From CAVPGP01 sp963704025 (GTDB lineage: Bacteria; Actinomycetota; Thermoleophilia; Gaiellales; Gaiellaceae), in contig CAVPGP010000002.1 of NCBI GenBank assembly GCA_963704025.1, positions 620,001 to 684,000 of the forward strand: 64,000 nucleotides of DNA, written 5' to 3'. Positions 7,867-16,565 of this stretch are shown in pieces (position 1 is the stretch's first letter; every line of letters starts with the position of its first letter). The notes below the pieces were generated by a model. The model saw nothing but the letters and a program-made list of their open reading frames with translations. It was not told where the DNA came from and ran no database searches. Both the position numbers and the translations under genes were made by a program.

Positions 7867-8990
7867 CGCTCCGAGGTCAGCCCGAGCCGGCGCGCGAGCG
7901 GGTCGAGCGTCAGCTCCTGGAGCAGCGTCGAGACGATCACGACGAAGAAGACGGCGTTGAAGATCGTGGTGCTCGAGCCGACGTTCTCCGACATGGCGAA
8001 CGTCGCGAGCACGATCGGCACGGCACCGCGGAGACCGGCCCAGCTCAGGAAGACACGTTCCTGCAGTGCGAAGCTGCCGACGGCGGTGCACGCGAACACC
8101 GCGATCGGCCGGGCCAGGAAAAGCAGCACGAGGGTGAGCGCGAGCGCGGAGGCGGCGACGCCCGGCAGCTGGCTCGGGAACACCAGCAGGCCCAGCACCA
8201 CGAACAGCACGACCTGCGCGAGGAACGCCAGGCCTTCGTGGAACGTCGTCACGGTGCGCTTGAACGTCCAGCGGACGGAGCCGAGCCCGAGCCCGACCAC
8301 GTAGACCGCCAGGAAGCCGCTTGCGCCCAGCGCGTCTGCGGCGCCGTAGCTGAAGGCGGCCAGCGCGAGCGTCGCGACCGGCGCGAACGGGGCCACGTCG
8401 CGGGGGAAGCGCGGAAAGAGCCTGACCGCCGCGAATGCGATCGCCACGCCGATCACGAGCCCGAGCCCGAGCTGCCGGACGAGCAGGAGCACCACGTCGC
8501 CGACGGTCTCGTGCGGCTCGGTGATCCAGGCGATCAGCCCGAGCGTCAGGGCGACCGCGGTGGGGTCGTTGAGCCCGGATTCCGCCTCGAGGAGATGGGC
8601 GAGCCGCTGGCGCAGCGACGCGAAGCGGAGCGTCGCGAAGACCGCCGCCGCGTCCGTCGGCCCGACCACGGCGCCCAGCAGGAGCGCCTCTGCGGGCGAG
8701 AAGTCGAAGAACGCGTACGCCCCGATCGCGACGACGAGCGCCGTGATCGCGACGCCCACCGTGCTGAGCAGCGCAGCGGGGACGGCCACCGGCCGCAGCT
8801 CGCGCACGTCCGCCGTCAGACCGCCCTCGAAGAGGATCGCGATCAGGCCCAGCACGCCGATCGTCCGCGCCAGCTCGGCGTCGTCGAAGTAGATGCCGCC
8901 CGGCCCGTCCGAGCCGAGCAGCATCCCGACACAGAGGAAGGCGATCAGGATCGGGACGGAGAGCCGCCGAGAGACGATGGCGGCGAGCAC
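7800..8990 (-). CDS. CPA1-type cation/proton antiporter
   Basis: An integral membrane Na+ or K+/H+ antiporter of the NhaP/CPA1 family, with about 11-12 helices. Diagnostic segments are ILFEGGL, the ion-site GPTDAAAVFATL and ESGLNDPTAV (paired acidic residues), and the conserved LSWAGLRGAVPIVLA. A short cytoplasmic tail ends the protein, with no TrkA-C domain. The best start visible is GTG at 8990, but the frame stays open upstream and encodes LLLIGGILLLG, the natural beginning of helix 1. No ATG, GTG or TTG occurs in that extension, so the true start may be an unusual codon. Confidence 0.88.
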   Translation of the reverse strand: MLAAIVSRRLSVPILIAFLCVGMLLGSDGPGGIYFDDAELARTIGVLGLIAILFEGGLTADVRELRPVAVPAALLSTVGVAITALVVAIGAYAFFDFSPAEALLLGAVVGPTDAAAVFATLRFASLRQRLAHLLEAESGLNDPTAVALTLGLIAWITEPHETVGDVVLLLVRQLGLGLVIGVAIAFAAVRLFPRFPRDVAPFAPVATLALAAFSYGAADALGASGFLAVYVVGLGLGSVRWTFKRTVTTFHEGLAFLAQVVLFVVLGLLVFPSQLPGVAASALALTLVLLFLARPIAVFACTAVGSFALQERVFLSWAGLRGAVPIVLATFAMSENVGSSTTIFNAVFFVVIVSTLLQELTLDPLARRLGLTSERYGLETPTLKAPVPETRVTETR

Positions 8991-9236
8991 GCCCAGGAGG
9001 AGGATTCCCCCGATCAGGAGGAGCCGGTCCTCAACGGCGATGCTGGCGAGAGCCGCTAGCGCTTCCGTTTCCTCCGCCGACCGGCCGGCGCGGGCCGCGG
9101 CTTCCGTTTGCGGTCCGGATGATGAGTCAGGCGCCGAAGCGCGGTCGAGGCGAAGGTGACGAGGCCCACACCGCGATCATGCCAGCTTGCCTCGCCGGGC
9201 CAATCGAGAGCCCGTGCTTCGGTCTATTGGGCCGAG

Positions 9237-10121
9237 CTAGACGAGCGAGGCCCGGCGCACCCGCTCGAAGCCGGCGGCGCCGAGCGCGCTCGCATCCAGG
9301 AGGCGGCACATCCAGCCGTGCCCGCTGTCCCGGTTGGACTCGTCCTCCTCGCTGCCGACCGAGGCGAAGACCCGCCCGCCGCGGAAGTCCCATTCCTCGA
9401 TCTCGTCGTGGTCGCCCTCGATGTCCGCGCGGAACCGCCGCAGGTCCTCGCGGAGGCGCTCCTTGACGATCTGGAGCCAGGTCTCGCGCGGGTCGCGATC
9501 GGGATCGACCCCGCACTGCTCCACCAGGTCGTCCTCGATCTCCTCGAGGATCAGCGCGTCGATGTAGCGCTCGGCCTCCTCCCAATCGGAGGCCTCGCCG
9601 GGATCGAGCGACACGAGCTCGACCATCAGCCCCGACTCGGCGGCCCGAGTGAGGGTCGCGAGCGCCTCCTCGGGCAGGTCGCCGTCGTCTCGCGCCAGCG
9701 CATGCTCGAGCTCGTGGTCCGGCAGCTCCCCACCCTCTTCCGCGTAGTCGCGCTCGGCGACCAGATCGAGGTACGGCTCGCCCTGGTCGTCCACCGCGAG
9801 GCGCTGCTCGGTCACCTGCCAGCTGATCGGACGACCGTCCTCCAGCGTCGTGAACGCGTGGCCGAGCCTCGGCCCGTCCGGCCGGTAGCGGCGGAACGCG
9901 CCGAGCTCCTCGCGGCCGTCCGGATGGACGAGCCGCATCCGGTAGCGCGCCGGCTTCGCGAGCGCGCGCGGGGGCTCGGCGTCCTCGACGCGCTCGACGA
10001 GCCACCAGCGCCCTTCCAGCACGAGCACGGAGCCCGGCTCGAGCGTGTCGTCCGTCGTGTAGCGGTGGACCCGCTCCTTGCCCGCCCGGTTCTGCACGAC
10101 GACCTCGTAGGTTCTTGCCAC
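9237..10121 (-). CDS. conserved hypothetical acidic protein
   Basis: A 294-residue, strongly acidic, soluble protein with no signal or membrane segment. The N-terminal 90 residues form a beta-rich module (YEVVVQNRAGKERVHRY, LEGRWWLVERVE) and the rest is helical and Glu/Asp-rich, with the pattern EEAERYIDALILEEIEDDL. I do not recognise a family with a known function. The GTG start has no Shine-Dalgarno and is preceded at 6 bases by TAGGCT. The gene runs in the same direction as the VOC and glycosyltransferase genes upstream. Confidence 0.7.
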   Translation of the reverse strand: MARTYEVVVQNRAGKERVHRYTTDDTLEPGSVLVLEGRWWLVERVEDAEPPRALAKPARYRMRLVHPDGREELGAFRRYRPDGPRLGHAFTTLEDGRPISWQVTEQRLAVDDQGEPYLDLVAERDYAEEGGELPDHELEHALARDDGDLPEEALATLTRAAESGLMVELVSLDPGEASDWEEAERYIDALILEEIEDDLVEQCGVDPDRDPRETWLQIVKERLREDLRRFRADIEGDHDEIEEWDFRGGRVFASVGSEEDESNRDSGHGWMCRLLDASALGAAGFERVRRASLV

Positions 10122-10130
10122 GGATGAAGC

Positions 10131-10484
10131 CTACCCGGGCTCCCAGGAGGCCTCGACGACGTACCCGTCCGGGTCGCGGCACTTGACGCTCACGTACCCG
10201 GGCTCCTCCCACCACTCGACGATCTCGACCCCGTCGCGGGCGAAGCGGTCGCGGAGCGCCTTCACGTCCGCCGGCGCGGGCAGTCCGATGCCGAAGTGGA
10301 GGAACGCCGGCAGCTGCACGGGCTCGCTCCAGGGGCCGAACGCCAGCGCGAAGCCGCGCTCGTCGTAGACGAAGAGCACCTTGCCGTCGTCGTACCAGCG
10401 CCTGCCGCGGTCGAAGCCGAAGTAGTCGCGGTAGAACGCAGCCGAGCGCTCCGGATCGCGAACACCGAGGGCGAGGTGATCCAT
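10131..10484 (-). CDS. VOC superfamily (glyoxalase-fold) protein
   Basis: A 117-residue vicinal oxygen chelate protein covering one betaalphabetabetabeta pair. It begins MDHLALGVRDPERSAAFYRDYFGF, the standard first motif, and ends with VKCRDPDGYVVEASW, whose Glu is the usual metal ligand; the first-strand His (MDHL) and the mid-protein LHFGIGL supply the others. Members include glyoxalases, dioxygenases and resistance proteins, and the substrate cannot be inferred. The ATG is preceded at 7 bases by TAGGCT with no ribosome site, so the message is probably leaderless. Confidence 0.88.
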   Translation of the reverse strand: MDHLALGVRDPERSAAFYRDYFGFDRGRRWYDDGKVLFVYDERGFALAFGPWSEPVQLPAFLHFGIGLPAPADVKALRDRFARDGVEIVEWWEEPGYVSVKCRDPDGYVVEASWEPG

Positions 10485-10494
10485 GCTCGCGAGC

Positions 10495-12489
10495 CTACGC
10501 CCCCGGCTCGAACTCGACCACCGTCGTCCCGATCAGGCCCTGCGGGACGAGCTCGAAGCTGCACACATCCTTCCCGTGGTGACCCGGCGGGGCGGGGATC
10601 CTCCCGTCCCAGACAGTCTCCTTGGGGAACACGAGCGTGCGCCACGTCAGCCCGTCCCGTCGGATCTCGAGCCGCTGCGGCTGCTTGACCAGCACGGTGA
10701 CGTGCAGGTCGCCGGGCGCACAGCCGTAGAGGAAGGCCTGCCCGGTCGTGCCCGCGTACACGTCGCCGTTCGGCTGGAAGCCGTGGATGCGCAGCGACAC
10801 CCGGGGCCTGCCCTCCAGCTTCCAGAGGCCGAGCCCCGTCTGGCCCGGGATGGATTGCGGCGCCTGCGCCACCCGCGTGCCGACGAACGTGAAGCTCGAC
10901 GAGGCGACGACCGCCCGCTCGGCCGGAGCCGGGCGAAGCGTCCCGTCAGGCCAGAGGGTGACCTCACGCTGGGGCAGCGGCCCGATCACGCTCGTCCCGG
11001 CGAGGTCGTAGACGCGCCGGATGTCGTCGTTCCAGAAGAGGTTCGCCCAGACCCCGTCGACGTCGCGGTCTCCGTCGTAGAGATAGAACGACGGCCCTGC
11101 GTGCGCGCGGTCGACCCAGTCCTTCACCGGACCGACGAATCTCGTCTGCTGGGTGCGGGAGGCGTCGGCGAGCGCGCGGGTGGCGACGACCGACACGCCT
11201 GCGAGGACGACGGCGACAACCAGGGGCAGGAGCCAGGCCAGCCGTCGCGGCACGAGCGCGAACAGTGCGCCCAGCGCCGCCACGGCGCCGAAGACGACGA
11301 GCTCCTGCGTCTCGAGCATCTTCCCGCCGAGCAGCCGCTCGAGCGCCATGGCGGTGAACGAGAACGGCAGCTGCCGCGGGGAAAGCGTGCGCTCGATCGG
11401 GATCGTCAGCACGAGTCCGACCGTCAGGAGCGCTGTGATCGCCGCCGCGAGACGGGCGCGCGGTGCTCCTCGCTCGAGCCAGACCGCGAAGCCGACGAAG
11501 AAGAGCGGCGCCACGCTGAAGACGTTGCGCTCCGCGATGTAGCCGACGTGCCGGGAGGCGAAGAGCCCGACCTGGACGACCGTTGTGACCGTGAACGCCG
11601 TCGTGACCGCGGCGTACGCACGCACATCGGCCGAGGGCTCGCGGCGCCGCAGCACCTCGGTCACCAAGAGCGCCACGGCCGCAACCGGAACGACCGCGGT
11701 CACGAGCACGAGGTCGGCGGCGTGACGGACGATGGCGAGCAGGCCGTCCTCGAGGCCGTACGAGCTCTCGGCCGCCGCCTGGTAGGCGCCGAGCAGCGGG
11801 ACGCCCCGGATCAGCCGCCAGAGCGCCCAAAGAGCGCCGAGCGCCGCAAACGCAAGCCAGGTCGGCAGCAGACGCGTCACGGGCCGTCTGCTCCGCTCGA
11901 CGAGCGCCAGCAGCACGGCGGCCCCCAGGAGCGCAGGCGGGAGCGCGACGGCCTGCAGGCGCGTCGCGCAGGCCAGCAGGATCGAGCCGACGGCGAGCGC
12001 CTGGCGCTGGAGCGTCGGCTGGGCGAGCGCCCGCGCGGACAGCCAGGCCGCGAGCACGAGCAGCGGATAGAAGGCGACCTCGGTCATCACGAGCCCCGAA
12101 TAGGCGAGCCCGGGCACGGCGAGCGTGAGCGCGGCGGCGACGAGCGCGGCCCGCCTCGACGCGAGCGTCACCGTCCAGCAGTAGACCGGGACCGCCGCGA
12201 GGGACATCACGAGCGCCTGCAGCACCTTCAGCGCGTGGTAGCCGTGCTCGAGCCCACCGAGGCCGAGCGGCAGACCGACGAGCGCCGGGTAGACGACGGT
12301 GTAGAGGCCGCTCGGCGCCCCCAGCAGCTCGAGCGAGCCGTGCCGGTAGAGGCTTTGCCCGAGCTTCGCGTAGAGCGTCTCGTCGACCTCGATCCAGGGC
12401 ATGGGAACGTCGAGCGCTCCCCAGGCACGCAATGCGGTCGAGCATGCGATCAGCAGGGTGAGGGCGAGCCACCCGGGCATAAGGCGCAT
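10495..12489 (-). CDS. GT-C fold membrane glycosyltransferase
   Basis: A 664-residue polytopic protein with about 11 helices followed by a C-terminal periplasmic domain (about 500-664). The first loop contains EVDETLYAKLGQSLYRHGS, which matches the acidic catalytic loop of the GT-C/PMT-ArnT superfamily that uses lipid-phosphate sugar donors. It probably glycosylates envelope polymers or proteins at the outer face of the membrane. Acceptor and sugar are unknown. The TAGCGT box 7 bases before the ATG suggests a leaderless mRNA. Confidence 0.78.
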   Translation of the reverse strand: MRLMPGWLALTLLIACSTALRAWGALDVPMPWIEVDETLYAKLGQSLYRHGSLELLGAPSGLYTVVYPALVGLPLGLGGLEHGYHALKVLQALVMSLAAVPVYCWTVTLASRRAALVAAALTLAVPGLAYSGLVMTEVAFYPLLVLAAWLSARALAQPTLQRQALAVGSILLACATRLQAVALPPALLGAAVLLALVERSRRPVTRLLPTWLAFAALGALWALWRLIRGVPLLGAYQAAAESSYGLEDGLLAIVRHAADLVLVTAVVPVAAVALLVTEVLRRREPSADVRAYAAVTTAFTVTTVVQVGLFASRHVGYIAERNVFSVAPLFFVGFAVWLERGAPRARLAAAITALLTVGLVLTIPIERTLSPRQLPFSFTAMALERLLGGKMLETQELVVFGAVAALGALFALVPRRLAWLLPLVVAVVLAGVSVVATRALADASRTQQTRFVGPVKDWVDRAHAGPSFYLYDGDRDVDGVWANLFWNDDIRRVYDLAGTSVIGPLPQREVTLWPDGTLRPAPAERAVVASSSFTFVGTRVAQAPQSIPGQTGLGLWKLEGRPRVSLRIHGFQPNGDVYAGTTGQAFLYGCAPGDLHVTVLVKQPQRLEIRRDGLTWRTLVFPKETVWDGRIPAPPGHHGKDVCSFELVPQGLIGTTVVEFEPGA

Positions 12490-12543
12490 CTCGCGAACGC
12501 TAGCGATCCGGCGCCCAACCCTTCGGCGCGGCCGCTTGGCCCG

Positions 12544-14829
12544 CTACCGATCGAGGGCGAGCGCAGCAGGCAGCTGCTCGACGAACGCGCACGGACGCGC
12601 ATCGCCGGGCAGCGGCGAGCCGCCGACCCGGCTGACGAGCAGGGGGCCGGCGCAGAGATCGGGCAGCTCGAGCCGGGCATCGGGCTCCGGCGGTCCGCCG
12701 TCGCGGACCACGAGCGCATACCGCTCGGCGAGCTGGACGAAGACGAGATGGCTCCCCGGCGGCTCGGTCGCACGCTCTGCCTCCGGCTCGAGATTCTTTC
12801 CGGCCTCCCCGCTCGCTGCTTCCCGGCTCGCTGCCTGCTGACTCAATGCCTCGACCTGCTGCTGCAGCGCCTCGGCCGCGCGGGCAGCCTCCGCGAGCTC
12901 GCGCTCGTGCGTCTCGACGAGGGCGGCGAGCCGCGCTGCCTTCGCGCGCCGCCGGTCTGCCTTCGCGGCGAGGGCCGAGAGCTTGTCCTCGCGCTCCGCC
13001 AGGCGCTCGTCGCGCTCCTGGAGCTCCAGCCGCAGCGCCTCCATGGTACGGGCGATCTCCGCCAGCTCCCGCTCGCGTCCGCCCAGCAGGGCATCGCGGC
13101 GGCGCGCCCGCCCGGCCAGGCGGGCTGCCTGCGCCCGCCGGCGGTCCGCCTTGGCGGCGAGCGCGGCCAGCAACTCGTCGCGGTCCTGCAGCTCCTGCCC
13201 GAGCGCCTCTGCGCTGCGAGCGGTCTCCGCCAGCTCCCGCTCCCGCGCCGCGACCAGCGCGTCCCTGTCACGAACCCTGGCCACGAGCCGCGTGAGCTGT
13301 GCACGGCGCCGCTCACGCTGGGAATCGACCGAGGACGCCAGCCTCGACAGCTCTCCGTCACGCTCCGCCAGACGCGCGTCGCGCTCCTGGAGCTCCACCC
13401 GCAGAGCCTCCGCGACGCGGGCGATCTCCGCCAGCTCGTGCTCGCGTCCACCCAGCAAGGCATCGCGCCGGCGTGCCCGCCCGGCCAGGCGGGCAGCCTG
13501 CGCCCTCCGGCGGTCCGCCTTCGCAGCGAGCACCGAAAGCTCGCCTGCGTGCTCCGCCAGCAGCTCATCACGCCGCTGCAGCTCCTGCCGCAGCGCCTCC
13601 ACGGTGCGGGCGGTCTCCGCCAGCTCCCGCTCACGCGCCTCGACAAGCGCGTCCCGGGCACGAACCCTGGTCACGAACCGCGTGAGCTGCGCCCGGCGCC
13701 GCTCACGCTGGGAATCGAACCTCGACGCGAGCCTCGACAGCTCTCCCTCCCGCTCTGCCAGACGCTCGTCCCGCTCCTGCAGCCCCTGCCGCAGCGCCTC
13801 CGCCAACTGGGCGACCTCCGCCAGCTCGCGCTCCCGCGCCTCGACCACCGCGTCGCGCTCACGAACCCTGCCCACGAACCGCGAGAGCTGCGCCCGGCGC
13901 CGCTCACGCTGCACATCGAACGCAGACGACAGCCGCCAGAGCTCTCCTTCGCTCGCGCCGAGACGCTCCTCACGTTCCACGAGCTCATTCCGCAGCGCCT
14001 CCACGGTGCGGGTGACCTCCGCCAGCTCCCGCTCCCGCGCCTCGACCACCGCGTCGCGCTCACGAACCCTGCCCACGAACCGCGAGAGCTGCGCCCGGCG
14101 CCGCTCACGCTGCACATCGAACGCTGACACGAGCCCCGACAGATCTCGCTCGCTCGCCGCCAACAGCTCGTCGCGCTGCTGCAGCTCCTGCCGCAGCGCC
14201 TCCACGGTGCGAACAGTCTCCGCCAGCTCCCGCTCACGCGCCTCGAGGAGCGCGGCGAGCGCTGCATCCGGCCGGCGCGCCCGCCCGGCGAGCCGCACCG
14301 CCTGAGCCCGCCGGCGCTCGGCCTCGGCTGCGGCCGCCAAGAGCTCTCCATCGCGCTCGGCCAGACGCTCCTCCGCGTCCGCGAGCTTCGCCCACTGCTC
14401 CTCGAGATGTGCCAGAAGCGAGTCCTTGGCGACCTGCTCCGCGGCCGGGGGGTCGGCAACCTCGGGCAGAAGCTCCTGTAACGGGGGGGCTTCGGCGATC
14501 GCCGGAGGCGGCTCGAACGTCCGGCCCCGCTCGCCGTCGTGGCGCCGCTCGATCTCGGCGCGCAGGCCGGTTCCGAAACCGGTCTCCGCCGTCAGCTCGA
14601 TCCCGTACTGGGATGCCAGGGCCCGTGAGAGCGCCGGGCGCGAGACGAATCTGAGCTCGACGATGATCTCGCCCAGGCGCCGTCCTGTCAGCGCCTGGCG
14701 CGCCAGCGCGAGCTCGAGCTCCTCGTCGCTGAGGAGGCCCTTTTCGACGAGCAACCGGCCGAGAGGACGCCAAGGGATGTGGGCCGCTTCCACATTCGTG
14801 TATATCGGCTCGAACCGGCCCGGAGTCAA
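12544..14829 (-). CDS. MshEN-domain protein with long repeated coiled coil
   Basis: A protein of up to 761 residues. Residues about 15-90 (PLGRLLVEKGLLSDEELELA to LASQYGIEL) match the MshEN/GspE N-terminal domain, which in type II secretion and type IV pilus ATPases can bind c-di-GMP. There is no ATPase here. Instead, about 500 residues form a highly charged coiled coil made of about eight tandem units of roughly 60-67 residues, with cores such as RERRRAQLSRFVGRVRERDA and ARERELAE, in two alternating head types (FDxQRERRRAQL and ADRRRAQAARLAGR). A 110-residue globular tail (HLVFVQLAERYALVV, then the end FVEQLPAALALDR) follows. The GTG at 14793 next to TATACA is an alternative start. Role unknown, possibly a scaffold. 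Confidence 0.75.
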   Translation of the reverse strand: MTPGRFEPIYTNVEAAHIPWRPLGRLLVEKGLLSDEELELALARQALTGRRLGEIIVELRFVSRPALSRALASQYGIELTAETGFGTGLRAEIERRHDGERGRTFEPPPAIAEAPPLQELLPEVADPPAAEQVAKDSLLAHLEEQWAKLADAEERLAERDGELLAAAAEAERRRAQAVRLAGRARRPDAALAALLEARERELAETVRTVEALRQELQQRDELLAASERDLSGLVSAFDVQRERRRAQLSRFVGRVRERDAVVEARERELAEVTRTVEALRNELVEREERLGASEGELWRLSSAFDVQRERRRAQLSRFVGRVRERDAVVEARERELAEVAQLAEALRQGLQERDERLAEREGELSRLASRFDSQRERRRAQLTRFVTRVRARDALVEARERELAETARTVEALRQELQRRDELLAEHAGELSVLAAKADRRRAQAARLAGRARRRDALLGGREHELAEIARVAEALRVELQERDARLAERDGELSRLASSVDSQRERRRAQLTRLVARVRDRDALVAARERELAETARSAEALGQELQDRDELLAALAAKADRRRAQAARLAGRARRRDALLGGRERELAEIARTMEALRLELQERDERLAEREDKLSALAAKADRRRAKAARLAALVETHERELAEAARAAEALQQQVEALSQQAASREAASGEAGKNLEPEAERATEPPGSHLVFVQLAERYALVVRDGGPPEPDARLELPDLCAGPLLVSRVGGSPLPGDARPCAFVEQLPAALALDR

Positions 14830-14893
14830 GGGTTTGTTGCAGCAGCCGGGTCCCGGGCTTGGGTCGCGGCCAGGCGGCGACTAGGATCCGTGC

Positions 14894-15283
14894 GTGCTCG
14901 CCCGCTGGGGAATCAGGATCGCCACCTCGCTCGCGGGCATCGCGCTGGGCCTTCTCCTCTCGGCCTCCTTTCTCGGCGGCTTCTCGATCAGCGTCACCGC
15001 GTTCGTCACCGCGACGCTCCTCTTCTGGGTCGTCCACGTCGTCGTCCAGTTCGTCTCCCTCCGGATCCTGGTCCGGACGCCGTCGGTCGCGCTCGCCGGC
15101 CTCCTGGCGCTCGCCTCGACCGTCGTGGCTCTCGTGGTCGTCAACATCGTCATCGGCGGGGTGAAGATCCACGGCGTGCAGGCATACGTGCTCGCCACGC
15201 TGATCATCTGGATCTGCACCGTGCTCGGCGACATCGTCGGCCAGCGCATGATCCGCGCCCGACGGGTCGAGCGGCGCGAGTGA
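14894..15283 (+). CDS. four-helix membrane protein, holin-like
   Basis: A 129-residue integral membrane protein with four predicted helices and a short basic C-terminus (RMIRARRVERRE). The pattern resembles the phage-holin-4 or DUF superfamily of small membrane proteins common in actinobacteria, without evidence for lysis. A TAGGAT box at 14882-14887 sits 6 bases before the GTG start and no Shine-Dalgarno is present. The gene is divergent from the coiled-coil gene. Confidence 0.6.
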   Translation: MLARWGIRIATSLAGIALGLLLSASFLGGFSISVTAFVTATLLFWVVHVVVQFVSLRILVRTPSVALAGLLALASTVVALVVVNIVIGGVKIHGVQAYVLATLIIWICTVLGDIVGQRMIRARRVERRE

Positions 15284-15309
15284 CCGCGGCCGCCCTCGCC
15301 GGGCAACGC

Positions 15310-15337
15310 AGAACGCCGCCCTACCAGGCGGCGTTCT
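15310..15337 (+). terminator. hairpin terminator
   Basis: An 11-bp perfect stem (agaacgccgcc and ggcggcgttct) with loop ctacca, 27 bases after the stop of the membrane protein. The T-tract is weak (tctctg). Confidence 0.6.
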
Positions 15338-15517
15338 CTGTGAGAGGGAAGGGTTGGAAACCCTCTCGCGGCGAATGGTAGCGTCGCTTCTCGCTGCGCC
15401 GAGCGGGCTCGAGGCGGCGTCGACGCCGCACCGCGACGGCCCTCGCCCACTCCGTGCCGCAGGACTACCCACCAGACGGAGCAGCGGCGCTTCTTCTTCC
15501 CGGCGTAAGCTGCGGCG

Positions 15518-15886
15518 ATGGGCGCCTTCGACGAGCTGGGCGAGCTGCGGCCGCAGAGGATCTGGGACGGCGTGCTCGCGCGCTCGGTGCACGGCGACCG
15601 GCTCACGCTCGGCGTGGTCGAGCTCGATGCCGACAGCGTCGTGCCCGAGCACCGGCACGAGAACGAGCAGTTGGGGATGGTGCTGAGCGGATCCGTCGTC
15701 TTCCGCGTCGGCGAGGAGTCGCGCACGCTCGGCCCCGGTGGCACGTGGCGGATCCCCGCGAACGTCCCGCACGAGGTTCGCACGGGACCGGATGGCGCCG
15801 TCGTGATCGACGTCTTCGCGCCGGGACGGGACGACTGGGCCGCGATCGCCCCGGAGGAGCCGAGCCGCCCTCGCTGGCCGGCCTGA
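15518..15886 (+). CDS. cupin domain protein
   Basis: A 122-residue single-cupin protein. The first metal motif reads PEHRHENEQLGMVLSG (two His and one Glu in the usual spacing) and the second is GGTWRIPANVPHEVRTG with the final His. It binds a divalent metal and is likely a small-molecule sensor or enzyme with a ligand not evident from sequence. A TAAGCT box 6 bases before the ATG and the lack of a ribosome site suggest a leaderless transcript. Confidence 0.85.
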   Translation: MGAFDELGELRPQRIWDGVLARSVHGDRLTLGVVELDADSVVPEHRHENEQLGMVLSGSVVFRVGEESRTLGPGGTWRIPANVPHEVRTGPDGAVVIDVFAPGRDDWAAIAPEEPSRPRWPA

Positions 15887-16016
15887 GCTCCCGTCCGACC
15901 GGCGGCTCGGCCGTCAGTCATCCCCAGCGGGTGATGCTCCGCCCGGGGGCGCCGGGGAGAAGAACCGCCTGACGGCGGTCGATGCGGTTGCCGAGCCGGA
16001 GCCCGGCGGGCCGTGA

Positions 16017-16421
16017 CGCGACCGTCTCCGACTGCTCCGTCAGCGCACCCGCTGGGCACAGGGCAACCTCCAGGCGATGCAGCACCTGCGCCGGATCTGG
16101 CGCGCAGACCTGCCCTGGCTCCTGCGCCTCGACCAGTCCGCGTACCTCCTGCAACCGTTTCTCCAGGCGCTGATCGGGATCGCGTTCGCCGTCAGCATCG
16201 TCCTCGTGGTGCTCGACGTGGCGAGCTTCTGGGGTGACGGCGGCTGGTGGCAGCTGGCGTTCTTCTTCGTGCTCGGCTACGGGGGCGTCGTCCTCGGCTG
16301 CATCGCCCGCGGCGCCCGCGCCGGACAGGGCGGGATCCTGCGCAGCCTCCTGATCGTCCCGCTGTACGCCGCCTACTCGTGGCTGATCTGGCCCGTGCTG
16401 GCGCGGGGTTCCGCCAGCTGA
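16017..16421 (+). pseudogene. 3' remnant of a family 2 glycosyltransferase
   Basis: Only the C-terminal part of a processive GT2 glycosyltransferase remains. In one frame from 16017 to 16421 the codons give RLLRQRTRWAQGNLQ, carrying the Q-x-x-R-W acceptor motif, followed by WRADLPWLLRLDQSAYLLQP and three membrane helices typical of the family tail. A TGA at 16014 lies in the same frame and the upstream nucleotide-binding domain with its DxD motif is absent. An ATG at 16077 would open a 114-residue membrane protein, but that reading ignores the catalytic motif just before it. Confidence 0.6.
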
Positions 16422-16565
16422 CGCGCCGACGCGACTGGGCCAAGACGGCGCGCGAGCCGATCGCCAAGGCAGGCTGAGGAGGGTAGGGGTCGGGGCGGGC
16501 GGCGTAGGGTCGGTCCAGGGTGATTCCGGATGGTGGCGCGGGCCGCCCGTCGGCACCCTGGAGGC

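Noticed and set aside
10483..14127. A very long plus-strand open frame (over 1200 codons) opposite the glycosyltransferase and coiled-coil genes
   Set aside because: It is an antisense shadow: Arg/Glu/Gln-rich low-complexity translation, and both minus-strand genes have recognisable domains.
13000..14200. Tandem DNA repeats of about 200 bp considered as a satellite or CRISPR-like array
   Set aside because: The repeats are codon-phased coiled-coil units inside one open reading frame with no spacers.
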